Assembly (NCBI GenBank): GCA_937900485.1
Contig: CALCEL010000020.1
Location: forward strand, 1-29,227
Direction of reading: 5' to 3'
DNA from: an uncultured Prevotellaceae bacterium
GTDB lineage: Bacteria; Bacteroidota; Bacteroidia; Bacteroidales; Bacteroidaceae
DNA: 29,227 nucleotides
Shown here: piece by piece, positions 1 through 8,192 of the stretch
Layout: each line of letters starts with the position of its first letter
Numbering within the stretch: the stretch's first letter is position 1
Translations under genes and position numbers: made by a program
The notes under the pieces: model-generated
What the model saw: the letters and a program-made list of their open reading frames with translations, nothing else
Databases searched by the model: none
What the model was told of the DNA's origin: nothing

Positions 1-2
1 CA

Positions 3-77
3 AAAATCCGTCCTCAGACATACCCCAGCAAGGACTCTGAGCAGAGCGAGGCCCGCGAATCCTTCAAAAAAAAATAG
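3..77 (+). CDS. IS630 transposase, upstream frame (partial, cut by window edge)
   Basis: This is the end of an open frame that enters from the left edge and stops at TAG 75-77, directly after a run of nine A (66-74). Its last residues read EARESFKKK, which resembles the stretch that precedes the first catalytic Asp in IS630-family transposases. The same protein continues in the -1 frame as KIAEVEADPNLV. The N-terminal helix-turn-helix part lies outside the window. I read this and the next entry as one transposase in two frames. A short chance ORF is possible but less likely given how well the join fits the family. Confidence 0.5.
   Translation, partial: KIRPQTYPSKDSEQSEARESFKKK
66..77 (+). 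other. Candidate -1 frameshift (slippery) site, A9 followed by TAG
   Basis: Nine consecutive A are followed at once by a stop codon in the incoming frame. A slip of one base back joins the two halves of an otherwise continuous IS630 transposase. Poly-A runs are known slippery sites for ribosomal or transcriptional frameshifting in insertion sequences, and some IS630-family elements have two-frame transposases. I see no convincing downstream pseudoknot. A simple inactivating indel in the A run is the alternative. Confidence 0.55.
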
Positions 78-82
78 CGGAG

Positions 83-646
83 GTGGAGGCCGACCCGAAC
101 CTGGTTCCAACGTATCAGGACGAGGTGCATTTCCAGGTGCAGACGACAATCACCTCGGCGTGGTACAAAAAGGGAAGTGCGCCACAGGTAAAGTCGCTCC
201 CCGGAAACCACAAAGTCTCATACAGCGGATTTGTTCGCCCAGACACAGGGCGGCTTTTCATGCACAAGCCCGACTGGTTTACCTTTGCCACCACCATCGA
301 CGGCGTGAGGGAGTACGTCAAGGCCACCCCTATAGAGGATGGGAAGAAGTTCGCCATAATTATGGACAACGCCCCATGGCACAAAAAAGCAATAAGGCTG
401 ATTGAGGACGAGAGGAATCTCGAATACGCAGATATCAGGGAAAAGGTGGTTTTCATAAAGCTGCCACCCTATTCGCCAGACCTGAACCCGATAGAGCAGG
501 TGTGGCGTATAACAAGACGCGAAAACACCCACAACGTGTTTTTCAATAGCAAAGCCGCTTTGGAGGCCAAGGTTGACGAGGCTTTTGCCAAATGGGCGAT
601 GCCCAATGAGCAATTAAAGACACTTTGTTCTTTTAAAAGAAAATAA
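83..646 (+). CDS. IS630-family transposase, DDE catalytic part (partial)
   Basis: This is the catalytic domain of an IS630/Tc1-mariner-type transposase, which moves the element by cut-and-paste into TA targets. All three catalytic acids are visible: the first Asp in YQDEVHF (residue 13 counted from GTG 83), the second in IIMDNAPWHKK (D95), and the Glu in LPPYSPDLNPIEQVWR (E138). The GTG at 83 is probably not a true start, because the frame is open upstream through the A9 run at 66-74, where it appears to be joined to an upstream frame by a -1 shift. The domain is complete to its C-terminus and not visibly decayed, so it may be active if frameshifting occurs. The stop lies 31 bases before the next gene, so the right end of the element must fall in that gap. 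The left half is outside the window. Confidence 0.85.
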   Translation: MEADPNLVPTYQDEVHFQVQTTITSAWYKKGSAPQVKSLPGNHKVSYSGFVRPDTGRLFMHKPDWFTFATTIDGVREYVKATPIEDGKKFAIIMDNAPWHKKAIRLIEDERNLEYADIREKVVFIKLPPYSPDLNPIEQVWRITRRENTHNVFFNSKAALEAKVDEAFAKWAMPNEQLKTLCSFKRK

Positions 647-649
647 TAA

Positions 650-672
650 TGTCGTTTACTATATATACGACA
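650..672 (+). repeat. Short inverted repeat between IS630 transposase and receptor gene
   Basis: TGTCGT (650-655) and ACGACA (667-672) form an imperfect hairpin around an AT-rich loop containing TATATATA. It lies where the right end of the IS630 element should be, and IS630 elements insert at TA. It could be the element terminus, a weak terminator, or chance. The other end of the element is not in the window, so the terminal repeat cannot be confirmed. Confidence 0.25.
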
Positions 673-677
673 CAGAA

Positions 678-2723
678 ATGAATAGTAAGAAGGTAGTGTT
701 TTTAGGTTTTGCGTCATTTTGCCTCTCTGCTCAGGTGTTTGCGGACGAGGTGAGAGATGGTGGAACAAACTTCAATGATACTTTGGTGGAGGGAAAAGAG
801 CTGCGCGAGGTCAGTCTGGTGGCTCAGCGGAGCGGCACATTGAAAATGTCCGGCATCATGAATGGTGATGTCATAGGACAGGGTGAGCTGTTCAGAGCCG
901 CATGTTGTAACCTCGGTGAGAGCTTCACCACTAACCCGTCGGTTGACGTCAGTTATGCTGACGCCGCCACAGGCGCTAAACAGATTAAGCTGTTGGGCCT
1001 TTCCGGCGTCTATGTGCAGATGCTTACGGAGAACATCCCTAACTATCGCGGAGCGTCAATACCTTATGCGCTCGGATATATCCCGGGCACATGGATGCAG
1101 AGCATTCAGGTATCTAAGGGATGCTCGTCGGTCAAGAACGGATATGAGAGCATAACGGGACAGATCAACGTGGAGTTCAAAAAGCCACAGGCTCCCCGTT
1201 TCCTCGAGGCTAACGCGTACGTCAACTCTAAAGGACGTTACGAGGGTAACTTCCAGGGTAACCTGAAGGTGAGTGAGAAATGGAAGACAGCGTTGCTATT
1301 CCACTACGAAGACCTTAACTCAGCTCATGACGACAATGACGACGGCTTCATGGATATGCCTAAGGTGCGTCAGTATAATGTACAGAATCGCTGGTTCTAT
1401 AAGGATAAGCATCTGTTGACACAGTTCTCAGTGAAAGGTATGAAGGAGACGAGGACAGGTGGTCAGACATCACACCATGTGGGACACTCGTCACCGCTTT
1501 ACGTCATCGACATAGAGAATGAGAGATATGAGGCATTCGCCAAGAATGCGTATATCTTCAATGACAGTCACAACACAAACATAGCACTCATGTTATCTGG
1601 CACCTTACATAATCAGGACGCCACCTATGGTTATAAGGAGTATAACGTCAACGAAAAGAACCTCTACGCGTCTCTGATGTATGAGGCTGACTATGGTGAG
1701 CACCACAGCTTGTCTGCGGGTGTCAGCATGAACCACGATTATTTCAAGCAGTATTATAATCTCGACAACGTGGCTGACGCTACACTGTCGCTGAGCCGCG
1801 AGAAAGAGACGACGTCGGGAGCATATGCGCAGTATACCTATAAGATGAAGGATAACCTGACTCTGATGGTGGGGCTACGCACTGATCACAGCGATGTCTA
1901 CGGTTCGTTCCTGACTCCAAGGACACATCTGAAGTGGTCACCAAGCGATGTGTTCTCTCTCAGAGCCTCTGCAGGTAAGGGATATCGCTCAAACCATGTG
2001 ATGGCGGAGAACAACTTCTTGTTTGCCAGCGGCAGAAAGATTGTGGTGGACGCTAACCCTGACCAGGACGAGGCATGGAACTATGGAGTCAGCGCACAAC
2101 TGAATATACCGGTAGGCGGTAAGACGCTGAAGTTTGACGCTGAATATTACTACACAGACTTCATTCATCAGCTTGTCGTCGATATGGACTCGGATCCTCA
2201 CTCGGTAATCTTTACTAACCTTAATGGTGACTCGTACTCACACACGGTGCAGATGGAGTTGTCTTATCCTTTCTTCAAGGGATTCACAGCGACAGCGGCA
2301 TACAGGTACACTGACGTGAAGTGTACGTATGGGGGTGTGTTGAGAGAGAAACCTCTCACGAGCAGGTATAAGGGACTGCTGACACTGTCTTACAAACCGG
2401 GACTGGAGAAGTGGCAGTTTGACGTCACTCTGCAGATGAATGGTAACGGACGCATACCGGCGTCATATATCATGGACGACGGTACCAGCTCATGGAACAG
2501 CACTTTCAAGGCTTACGAACAGCTTAGTGCACAGGTCACTCGTCATTTCCGCCATTTCTCCATTTACGCGGGCGGTGAGAACCTCACTGGATTCAAACAG
2601 AAGAATCCTATCATCAACGCTGATAATCCGTGGAGCGGCAACTTTGACTCAACTCTTATCTGGGGACCAATACACGGCTCTATGTTTTATGTCGGCGTAC
2701 GTTTTAACTGGAATGAGATCTGA
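678..2723 (+). CDS. TonB-dependent outer-membrane receptor, probable metal uptake
   Basis: This 681-residue protein should be a TonB-energised outer-membrane transporter. A signal peptide is visible (KKVVFLGFASFCLSAQVFA, cleavage after about A22), then a plug domain at about 40-170 (KQIKLLGLSGVYVQMLTENIP and NGYESITGQINVEF fit the plug), then a beta-barrel rich in alternating aromatic strands ending in FNWNEI. It lacks the carboxypeptidase-like N-terminal domain found in SusC proteins, so it is not a glycan-type receptor. A vicinal CC pair (C76-C77) lies in the plug and a His cluster (H266, H267, H270) in a probable outer loop. The next gene encodes a secreted protein with two metal-binding HMA domains 91 bases downstream, so copper or another soft metal is a plausible substrate. 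That is an inference from context. The start lies about 30 bases after an IS630 transposase stop; the signal peptide is intact, so the gene does not look truncated. Confidence 0.85.
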   Translation: MNSKKVVFLGFASFCLSAQVFADEVRDGGTNFNDTLVEGKELREVSLVAQRSGTLKMSGIMNGDVIGQGELFRAACCNLGESFTTNPSVDVSYADAATGAKQIKLLGLSGVYVQMLTENIPNYRGASIPYALGYIPGTWMQSIQVSKGCSSVKNGYESITGQINVEFKKPQAPRFLEANAYVNSKGRYEGNFQGNLKVSEKWKTALLFHYEDLNSAHDDNDDGFMDMPKVRQYNVQNRWFYKDKHLLTQFSVKGMKETRTGGQTSHHVGHSSPLYVIDIENERYEAFAKNAYIFNDSHNTNIALMLSGTLHNQDATYGYKEYNVNEKNLYASLMYEADYGEHHSLSAGVSMNHDYFKQYYNLDNVADATLSLSREKETTSGAYAQYTYKMKDNLTLMVGLRTDHSDVYGSFLTPRTHLKWSPSDVFSLRASAGKGYRSNHVMAENNFLFASGRKIVVDANPDQDEAWNYGVSAQLNIPVGGKTLKFDAEYYYTDFIHQLVVDMDSDPHSVIFTNLNGDSYSHTVQMELSYPFFKGFTATAAYRYTDVKCTYGGVLREKPLTSRYKGLLTLSYKPGLEKWQFDVTLQMNGNGRIPASYIMDDGTSSWNSTFKAYEQLSAQVTRHFRHFSIYAGGENLTGFKQKNPIINADNPWSGNFDSTLIWGPIHGSMFYVGVRFNWNEI

Positions 2724-2814
2724 TCATGGCAATGTACGACACTTTACTTGCTGACAATTCTTCTATATGACTATCGGAATTTAATTTATACATTTAAAAT
2801 CAATAATTAATAAA

Positions 2815-3489
2815 ATGAAAAAGTTCAATTTGACTTTGGCTGCTCTCGCTTTCGCAGCCGTAGGTTTTGCTAAGGACATTAAAACTGTAGTTTTCAACAC
2901 TAATCCGCAGATGCACTGCAGCAGCTGTGAGAACCGTATCAAGAACGGTCTGAAGTTTGAGAAGGGGGTTAAGGATATCAAGACTGATCTTACCACAAAG
3001 ACTGTGACAATCGAATATGACGCTGACAAGACTAATACAGATAAGCTTGTAGCTGCTTTCGCTAAGATTGACTACAAGGCAACTGAGGCTTCTGCTATCG
3101 CTAACCAGTCTGCCGCAGGTGAAAAGAAGGGTGGATGCTGCAAGAGCAAGTCAGCAGAGGCTGCCGCAGGTGAGAAGAAGGGTGGATGCTGCAAGAACAA
3201 GTCTGCAGAGACTGCTGCCGCTGGTGAGAAGAAGAGCTGCTGCAAGGAGAAGGCTGCAGAGACTGCTGCCGCTGGTGACGTGGTTAAGTTCAAGGCGTCT
3301 CAGATCAGATGTGGCGGATGCGCTAACAAGGTGAAGAAGCTCTTGACTGCTGTAGAGGGCGTGAGCAATGTTGACGTTGACGTGACAACAAAGGTCGTGA
3401 CAGTCAATTATGACAAGGCTAAGACTTCACCTGCTCAGATGGTAGAGTCTTTCAAGACTATAAACTACACTGTGGAGCAGCTTGACTGA
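2815..3489 (+). CDS. Secreted double HMA-domain protein with Cys-Cys repeat linker
   Basis: This 224-residue exported protein is probably a periplasmic metal chaperone or scavenger. It has a signal peptide (MKKFNLTLAALAFAAVGFA, cleavage about A19), then a first heavy-metal-associated ferredoxin-like domain at about 20-90 with the binding motif MHCSSC (C35, C38). A linker at about 100-152 follows, made of three units that each carry a CC pair (C108-109, C125-126, C142-143). A second HMA domain at about 156-224 has IRCGGC (C166, C169). HMA domains bind Cu(I) and similar soft metals with CxxC. Single HMA exported proteins next to TonB receptors are common in Bacteroidales. The expanded Cys-rich linker is unusual and adds six thiols. 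The gene is probably co-expressed with the upstream receptor and is followed by a strong terminator. Confidence 0.88.
   Translation: MKKFNLTLAALAFAAVGFAKDIKTVVFNTNPQMHCSSCENRIKNGLKFEKGVKDIKTDLTTKTVTIEYDADKTNTDKLVAAFAKIDYKATEASAIANQSAAGEKKGGCCKSKSAEAAAGEKKGGCCKNKSAETAAAGEKKSCCKEKAAETAAAGDVVKFKASQIRCGGCANKVKKLLTAVEGVSNVDVDVTTKVVTVNYDKAKTSPAQMVESFKTINYTVEQLD
3112..3267 (+). repeat. Three in-frame tandem repeats (51/54/51 bp) encoding AAGEKK(G/S)(G)CCK units
   Basis: Units at 3112-3162, 3163-3216 and 3217-3267 each begin GCCGC(A/T)GGTGA and encode AAGEKK, a CC pair, Lys and then a KSAE/KAAE segment. The second unit is longer by one codon. A fourth unit begins at 3268 (AAGD) and runs into the second HMA domain. 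The high DNA identity suggests recent duplication and possible copy-number variation between strains. Confidence 0.85.
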
Positions 3490-3518
3490 GCAACAGTTAT
3501 TAAGTAAAGTGTTATTTG

Positions 3519-3551
3519 GATACTTATAAGTATTGTATAAGTATCTTTTTT
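3519..3551 (+). terminator. Rho-independent terminator after the HMA gene
   Basis: A perfect 10-bp stem, GATACTTATA (3519-3528) with TATAAGTATC (3536-3545), has a 7-base loop and is followed by six T. It ends the receptor-HMA unit and separates it from the susC leader. Confidence 0.8.
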
Positions 3552-3572
3552 AGAGTGAATTCTAAAAAACGA

Positions 3573-3627
3573 GAGCACCAACATGACTATCTGCTCACTG
3601 CGAATGACTGACAGTCATTTGGTGCTC
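3573..3627 (+). promoter_or_regulatory. Structured leader upstream of susC-like gene with two competing hairpins
   Basis: GAGCACCAA (3573-3581) and ATGACT (3583-3588) pair with AGTCAT (3613-3618) and TTGGTGCTC (3619-3627), giving a 15-bp stem with one bulged C and a 24-base loop. A second ATGACT copy at 3604-3609 can pair with the same AGTCAT, so two structures exclude each other. The stem ends 14 bases before the susC-like start codon. A short T-rich tract follows (ATTTTAT). The layout could act as an attenuator, a translation switch or an antisense RNA target; susC leaders with antisense RNAs are known in Bacteroides. No ligand or RNA family is recognised. Confidence 0.5.
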
Positions 3628-3641
3628 CAAATTTTATAGAC

Positions 3642-6600
3642 ATGACAAAGGTAAAATATTTATTAAGACAGGGTATTAATCTGCCTGTTTTTTTTGTTGC
3701 GCTTTGTGTTTTTTTAACTTCGTGGTCTCAGGCTGTCAACGCCCAAATCATAGAAGGTACCGTTGTTGACGCAACGAATGAGCCACTTGTCGGTGTTATC
3801 GTCAGACCCAGCCAGAACATGAGTACTGGAGCTGCTACGGATATCAATGGTAGATTCCGTCTTAATGTGTCTAACTTGAATTATCCTCTGCACTTGGTGT
3901 TCAAGTATATCGGTTTTGATAATTTTGAGTTGGACGTGTACGATGATGAGTTGACTGACGTTGGTACTGTCGTGATGAAAAACGACCAGTACTCTCTCAA
4001 TGATGTCGTCGTGATTGGTTATGGTGAGTCATCCAGACGTATGCTCACCGGCTCCGTGGCAAAGGTCAAGGGAGATGTGGTGGCGGACGCTACGAACGAC
4101 TCACCTATTTTGGCTCTTCAGGGTAACGCCGCCGGAGTGTATGTTGAACAAGGCTCAGGTGTGCCTGGTGGGGCAAACTCGAAGATCGTGATTCGAGGGT
4201 ACAACACCTTGTCCACCAACAGATATTATAACATGCCTCTTTACATCGTCGATGGAGTGACGATAGCTCACAGTGACGAGAATCCTGTCAGCTACATCAA
4301 GGAGGGTATATTTGAGACTCCGGACCCGTTGACATTCCTTAACCCGGATGACATCGAGAGTATGGAGATCCTTAAGGATGCGGACGCCACTGCCATTTAT
4401 GGTACACGCGGTGCCAACGGCGTCGTGATTATCACGACTAAGAAAGGTCGCGAGGGTAAGACGAAGGTGGAGTTCTCAACAAGTGCCACGGCACAATGGA
4501 TGAGCAAACGACTTGACTATCTCAGTACTTCTGAATACCTGGAATACCGTAAACAGGCTTTCGCCGCCGACCTCGCACGTGGTGACGTGAAGGAGAGTGA
4601 CTGGAACGCGTCTAACTTTCCTGACATCTTCCTCTGGGACCAGGATGCTGACTACGACTGGCAGAGCCAGATTATGGGTAAGACGGCATGGGCTGAGGAC
4701 GTGAATCTCAAGGTGAGCGGCGGAAACAACACCACATCTTTCCTCGTCAGCGGTTCGTATTATAAGTCAAAGACTGTCTCAACAGGTAAGGATACTTACA
4801 CTCGTTGGACCGGACGCGCTAATGTTCAACACCATAGCCTTGACAACAGATTCAACCTCGAGGCTAACGTTAGTGTCAATAACCTTTCTGAGAAAGCGTA
4901 TGCTGCGATATGCTCTTACGCATACATGAACACTGCACCTAACACTCCTCCGTACGATGATAACGGAAACCCTTACTGGATTCCGGATGACCCTGACTTT
5001 AAGGCTCCGCTGTCAGGACGAGGATATGAGGGACGCAATGACGTGACAAGTGTGATGGCTAATCTCAAAGCTGGCTATAACATCTGGGATAAGCTGGTGG
5101 CAAAGGTGAACATAGGTTATAACTTCAGTGGAAGTAACCAGAATAACGGATACGACAGCTATTACCAGAATCCTTATAGCGACACGTCTTATGAATATGG
5201 TGACTATACTTCTCTCAATGTGCAGACTGTGGACATCGAGCCTCAGCTCACTTATCAGGCTAATATATTAGGAGGTAAGACGGATTTCCTGTTGGGAGGA
5301 ACGTATGAGTACACTACAACAAGGGCTATTGCGCTCTATACTAAGGGATTCCCTGGAGATATGTTCATTAAGAACGCTGCTGCCGCAAGTATCATCACGA
5401 CACATAACAACCCGGAGACTCAGAATAAGACTGCCTCTCTGTTTGCACGTGTCGGTTATAACTATAAAGAACGTTACCTGCTAAACCTCACTTTCAGACG
5501 TGACGGCTCATCTCACTTCGGACCGGGAAAGAGATGGGGTAACTTCTACTCTGTTGGTGGAGGATGGATATTCTCTAACGAGAAGTTTGTCAAAGAGAAT
5601 GAAAGACTGAAATGGCTGAGCTTCGGTAAGCTGCGCTCAAGCTACGGTAAGACTGGTAACGACAATGTCGGTAGCTTCGCTTATCTCACCACTTACTCTG
5701 TGTCTAAGTATCCTTACAACGGAGCGACGGGTATCGTTCCTGACGGACTGTCTGACGAGAACCTGCACTGGGAGACGGTGAAGAAGTTCGACCTCGGACT
5801 GGAGCTCGGATTCCTCAACGACAGGATTCTTTTCAGCACTAACTATTACTGTAACCGTAGCTCGGAGATCAACAAGGCGATGAAGGTGGCAGGACAGTCT
5901 GGATCGACATCCGTGACAACTAATATCAATGCGCTTATTCAGAACACTGGTTGGGAGTTCGAACTCAACACACGTAACATAGAAAAGAAGGGATTGAACT
6001 GGACAACATCGCTCAACATCACTATTCCAAGAAACAAACTGCTGGAGTATGAGAACCTCGAGTCATCGGCATACTCTTCCACATACATCATAGGTAAGAG
6101 TATCAACCTCATCAGACGATATAAGTATCTCGGTATAGATAATCAGACTGGTGTGCCTATGTTTGAGGACGTCAACGGCGATGGTAAGCTCACAAGTGCA
6201 GACTATCAGTATCTCGGCGACTTCGACCCGAAGATGTATGGTGGACTGAACAATACCGTCAAATGGAACGGATTCACGCTCGACGTCTCCTTCTATTTCC
6301 GCATCAAGCCAAACCAGAACGGCTTCTACTATAGCTATGACTATCCAACGGGTATGATGTATAATGTACTGAGAGAATGGGCACAGAACAGCTGGACTAC
6401 TCCTGGCGTCGACGCTAAATACCCAGGTCTCACTACCACCACGTCAAGTGACATATACACCGCTACGACAAAGCTGAGCTCTTCGGATTTCGGACTTAGC
6501 AACGGCTCGTACCTGAAGCTCAGCAACATTAAGCTGACTTACTCTTTGCCTCGTAAGCTTATACGTCCTGCGGGAATAGATAATGTGTCTGTGTACATAC

Positions 6601-6713
6601 AGGGAAACAATTTGTTTACTATAACTGGATATGACGGTTATAGTCCAGAGACAGCTAATGGATACATCCCACCTTTGACTTCTTTTTCTTTCGGTTTGAA
6701 TTTGTCTCTGTAA
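3642..6713 (+). CDS. SusC-like TonB-linked outer-membrane glycan transporter
   Basis: This 1023-residue protein should import oligosaccharides across the outer membrane, working under a SusD lid and powered by TonB. An N-terminal signal (cleavage about A34, before QIIEGTVVDA) is followed by a carboxypeptidase-regulatory-like domain at about 36-112, including TDINGRFRL. The TonB box/plug start is at about 115-130 (LNDVVVIGYG), and the SusC-typical plug motif LKDADATAIYGTRGANGVVI is at about 243-265. The barrel ends FSFGLNLSL. The length is normal for the family. The susD-like gene begins 22 bases later in the same orientation, so they form a pair. No TAnnTTTG box is visible between the preceding terminator and the start, so the promoter may use another sigma factor or lie in the leader. 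The substrate cannot be read from sequence; the nearby arabinofuranosidase suggests arabinan or pectin side chains. Confidence 0.95.
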   Translation: MTKVKYLLRQGINLPVFFVALCVFLTSWSQAVNAQIIEGTVVDATNEPLVGVIVRPSQNMSTGAATDINGRFRLNVSNLNYPLHLVFKYIGFDNFELDVYDDELTDVGTVVMKNDQYSLNDVVVIGYGESSRRMLTGSVAKVKGDVVADATNDSPILALQGNAAGVYVEQGSGVPGGANSKIVIRGYNTLSTNRYYNMPLYIVDGVTIAHSDENPVSYIKEGIFETPDPLTFLNPDDIESMEILKDADATAIYGTRGANGVVIITTKKGREGKTKVEFSTSATAQWMSKRLDYLSTSEYLEYRKQAFAADLARGDVKESDWNASNFPDIFLWDQDADYDWQSQIMGKTAWAEDVNLKVSGGNNTTSFLVSGSYYKSKTVSTGKDTYTRWTGRANVQHHSLDNRFNLEANVSVNNLSEKAYAAICSYAYMNTAPNTPPYDDNGNPYWIPDDPDFKAPLSGRGYEGRNDVTSVMANLKAGYNIWDKLVAKVNIGYNFSGSNQNNGYDSYYQNPYSDTSYEYGDYTSLNVQTVDIEPQLTYQANILGGKTDFLLGGTYEYTTTRAIALYTKGFPGDMFIKNAAAASIITTHNNPETQNKTASLFARVGYNYKERYLLNLTFRRDGSSHFGPGKRWGNFYSVGGGWIFSNEKFVKENERLKWLSFGKLRSSYGKTGNDNVGSFAYLTTYSVSKYPYNGATGIVPDGLSDENLHWETVKKFDLGLELGFLNDRILFSTNYYCNRSSEINKAMKVAGQSGSTSVTTNINALIQNTGWEFELNTRNIEKKGLNWTTSLNITIPRNKLLEYENLESSAYSSTYIIGKSINLIRRYKYLGIDNQTGVPMFEDVNGDGKLTSADYQYLGDFDPKMYGGLNNTVKWNGFTLDVSFYFRIKPNQNGFYYSYDYPTGMMYNVLREWAQNSWTTPGVDAKYPGLTTTTSSDIYTATTKLSSSDFGLSNGSYLKLSNIKLTYSLPRKLIRPAGIDNVSVYIQGNNLFTITGYDGYSPETANGYIPPLTSFSFGLNLSL

Positions 6714-6735
6714 CAGATAAAATATAAAGATTAAA

Positions 6736-8136
6736 ATGAGAATGAGTTTATTAAATAAAGGACTTGTCGTGTCAGCTTTATGCTCTCTTTTGTTGACAAG
6801 TTGTGATGACTTGCTCGAAGTGGATTCACCGACGTCCAGTCTTGTCACTGAGCAGGTTTTCACATCGAAGGACGGAATTGAGGCGGCTCGTGTCGGACTG
6901 TATGTCAATAACTGGCTTTGCTCTTCGGTGTATTACACATATATGCCATTGTATTATAGTATGTTCAGCGATGAGCTGAAGTACCGTCTCACATCCTATG
7001 CCGAGTATTATGAGAACACATATACGTCCCAGACGTCTATGATGGCGACGATATGGCAGCGTTTGTACAAGGCGATATACCAGTCTAATGATTTCATCAC
7101 TAATGTTGAGGGTACGTCGATTATCGACTCTGACTCACGTGACAGGTACCTGGGCGAGGCTCTGTTTTTCCGCGCTTTTCCGTACTTCGTGCTCGTGAAC
7201 TCTTATGGTGACGTACCTTTGGTCATGGTGACTGACTTCAACAAGACTGCCAACACGCCTCGTGTGGCACAGTCTCAGGTGTATGATGTGATTATTAGCG
7301 ATCTTACAAAGGCTGCGGAGTATCTGGATGGCGCTACTGATGACGTCACATACATCACATCAGACGCTTGCTATGCTTTCCTTGCCAGAGTTTATCTCTA
7401 TATGGGTGAGTGGGAAAAGGCGAAGGCGATGTCTGAGAAGTTGCTGCCTGTAGCTGACGGAGGTATTGGCACGAGGTATCAGCTGGAGGATTTAGACAAT
7501 GTCTTCAGGGCTTCCAGCAAAGAGTCTATCATGTGCGCTAATATGGAGGGATACAGTGGTACCGGAACATATGTGGGGTATACACGTGAGGGGTATATGT
7601 TAGTGCCAAGCGGTAATAATGTCAATTATCAGATCTCTCCCGAGCTTCTCGCTTCTCTCACGTCGGACCCTGCCGACAAGAGAGGCACCAACTGGATAGC
7701 TGACAAGAAAGGTGTGTACTATCCTTATAAGTATAAGAACAGAGCGACGCCGTCAAAGACTGAGGAGTATGAGTATCAGGTCTGGTTCCGTCTCGCTGAG
7801 CAGTATCTGATACGAGCAGAGGCGAATGCTCATCTTGGTAACGTCAAGGAAGCTTTGTCTGACGTGAATAAGATAAGAAACAGAGCGGGAGTGGCTGATT
7901 CTGTGCTCACATCCGTTGACGATGTCCTGCTGCTCATCGAGGGTGAGCGTCAGAGAGAGTTCTTCGCCGAGCTTGGACATCGCTGGTTTGACTTGAAGAG
8001 AACAAATCGCATTGATGACGTGCTCTCAAAAGTTGAGTGGAAGAAGTGGGAGTCTTATAAGGCTCTGTTCCCGATAGCAAATGCGGAACTTCTAAATAAT
8101 CCTTATCTCACTCAGAATCCAGGATATGATGATTGA
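6736..8136 (+). CDS. SusD/RagB-family surface glycan-binding lipoprotein
   Basis: This 466-residue lipoprotein should cap the SusC transporter on the cell surface and bind the glycan. The lipobox is clear (LLLTSC, lipidated C23), followed by DDLLEVDSPTS, typical of mature SusD N-termini. The all-helical TPR-like scaffold and the C-terminal motif set are present: LAEQYLIRAEANAHLG, NKIRNRAGV, then EGERQREFFAELGHRWFDLKR, the most recognisable SusD signature. It is somewhat shorter than many family members. A second ATG at 6742 is a possible alternative start. It follows susC by 22 bases, and a strong inverted repeat closes the unit downstream. Confidence 0.95.
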   Translation: MRMSLLNKGLVVSALCSLLLTSCDDLLEVDSPTSSLVTEQVFTSKDGIEAARVGLYVNNWLCSSVYYTYMPLYYSMFSDELKYRLTSYAEYYENTYTSQTSMMATIWQRLYKAIYQSNDFITNVEGTSIIDSDSRDRYLGEALFFRAFPYFVLVNSYGDVPLVMVTDFNKTANTPRVAQSQVYDVIISDLTKAAEYLDGATDDVTYITSDACYAFLARVYLYMGEWEKAKAMSEKLLPVADGGIGTRYQLEDLDNVFRASSKESIMCANMEGYSGTGTYVGYTREGYMLVPSGNNVNYQISPELLASLTSDPADKRGTNWIADKKGVYYPYKYKNRATPSKTEEYEYQVWFRLAEQYLIRAEANAHLGNVKEALSDVNKIRNRAGVADSVLTSVDDVLLLIEGERQREFFAELGHRWFDLKRTNRIDDVLSKVEWKKWESYKALFPIANAELLNNPYLTQNPGYDD

Positions 8137-8146
8137 TGAGATGACA

Positions 8147-8192
8147 GATAAAAGAATAATGCGCACCGCTGTTTGTGCATTATTCTTTTATC
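8147..8192. terminator. Bidirectional terminator between convergent susD and arabinofuranosidase genes
   Basis: A perfect 16-bp inverted repeat, GATAAAAGAATAATGC (8147-8162) with GCATTATTCTTTTATC (8177-8192), has a 14-base loop that holds a further GCAC/GTGC pairing. The A-rich left arm and T-rich right arm suit termination on both strands. It overlaps the stop codon of the minus-strand gene. Confidence 0.8.
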
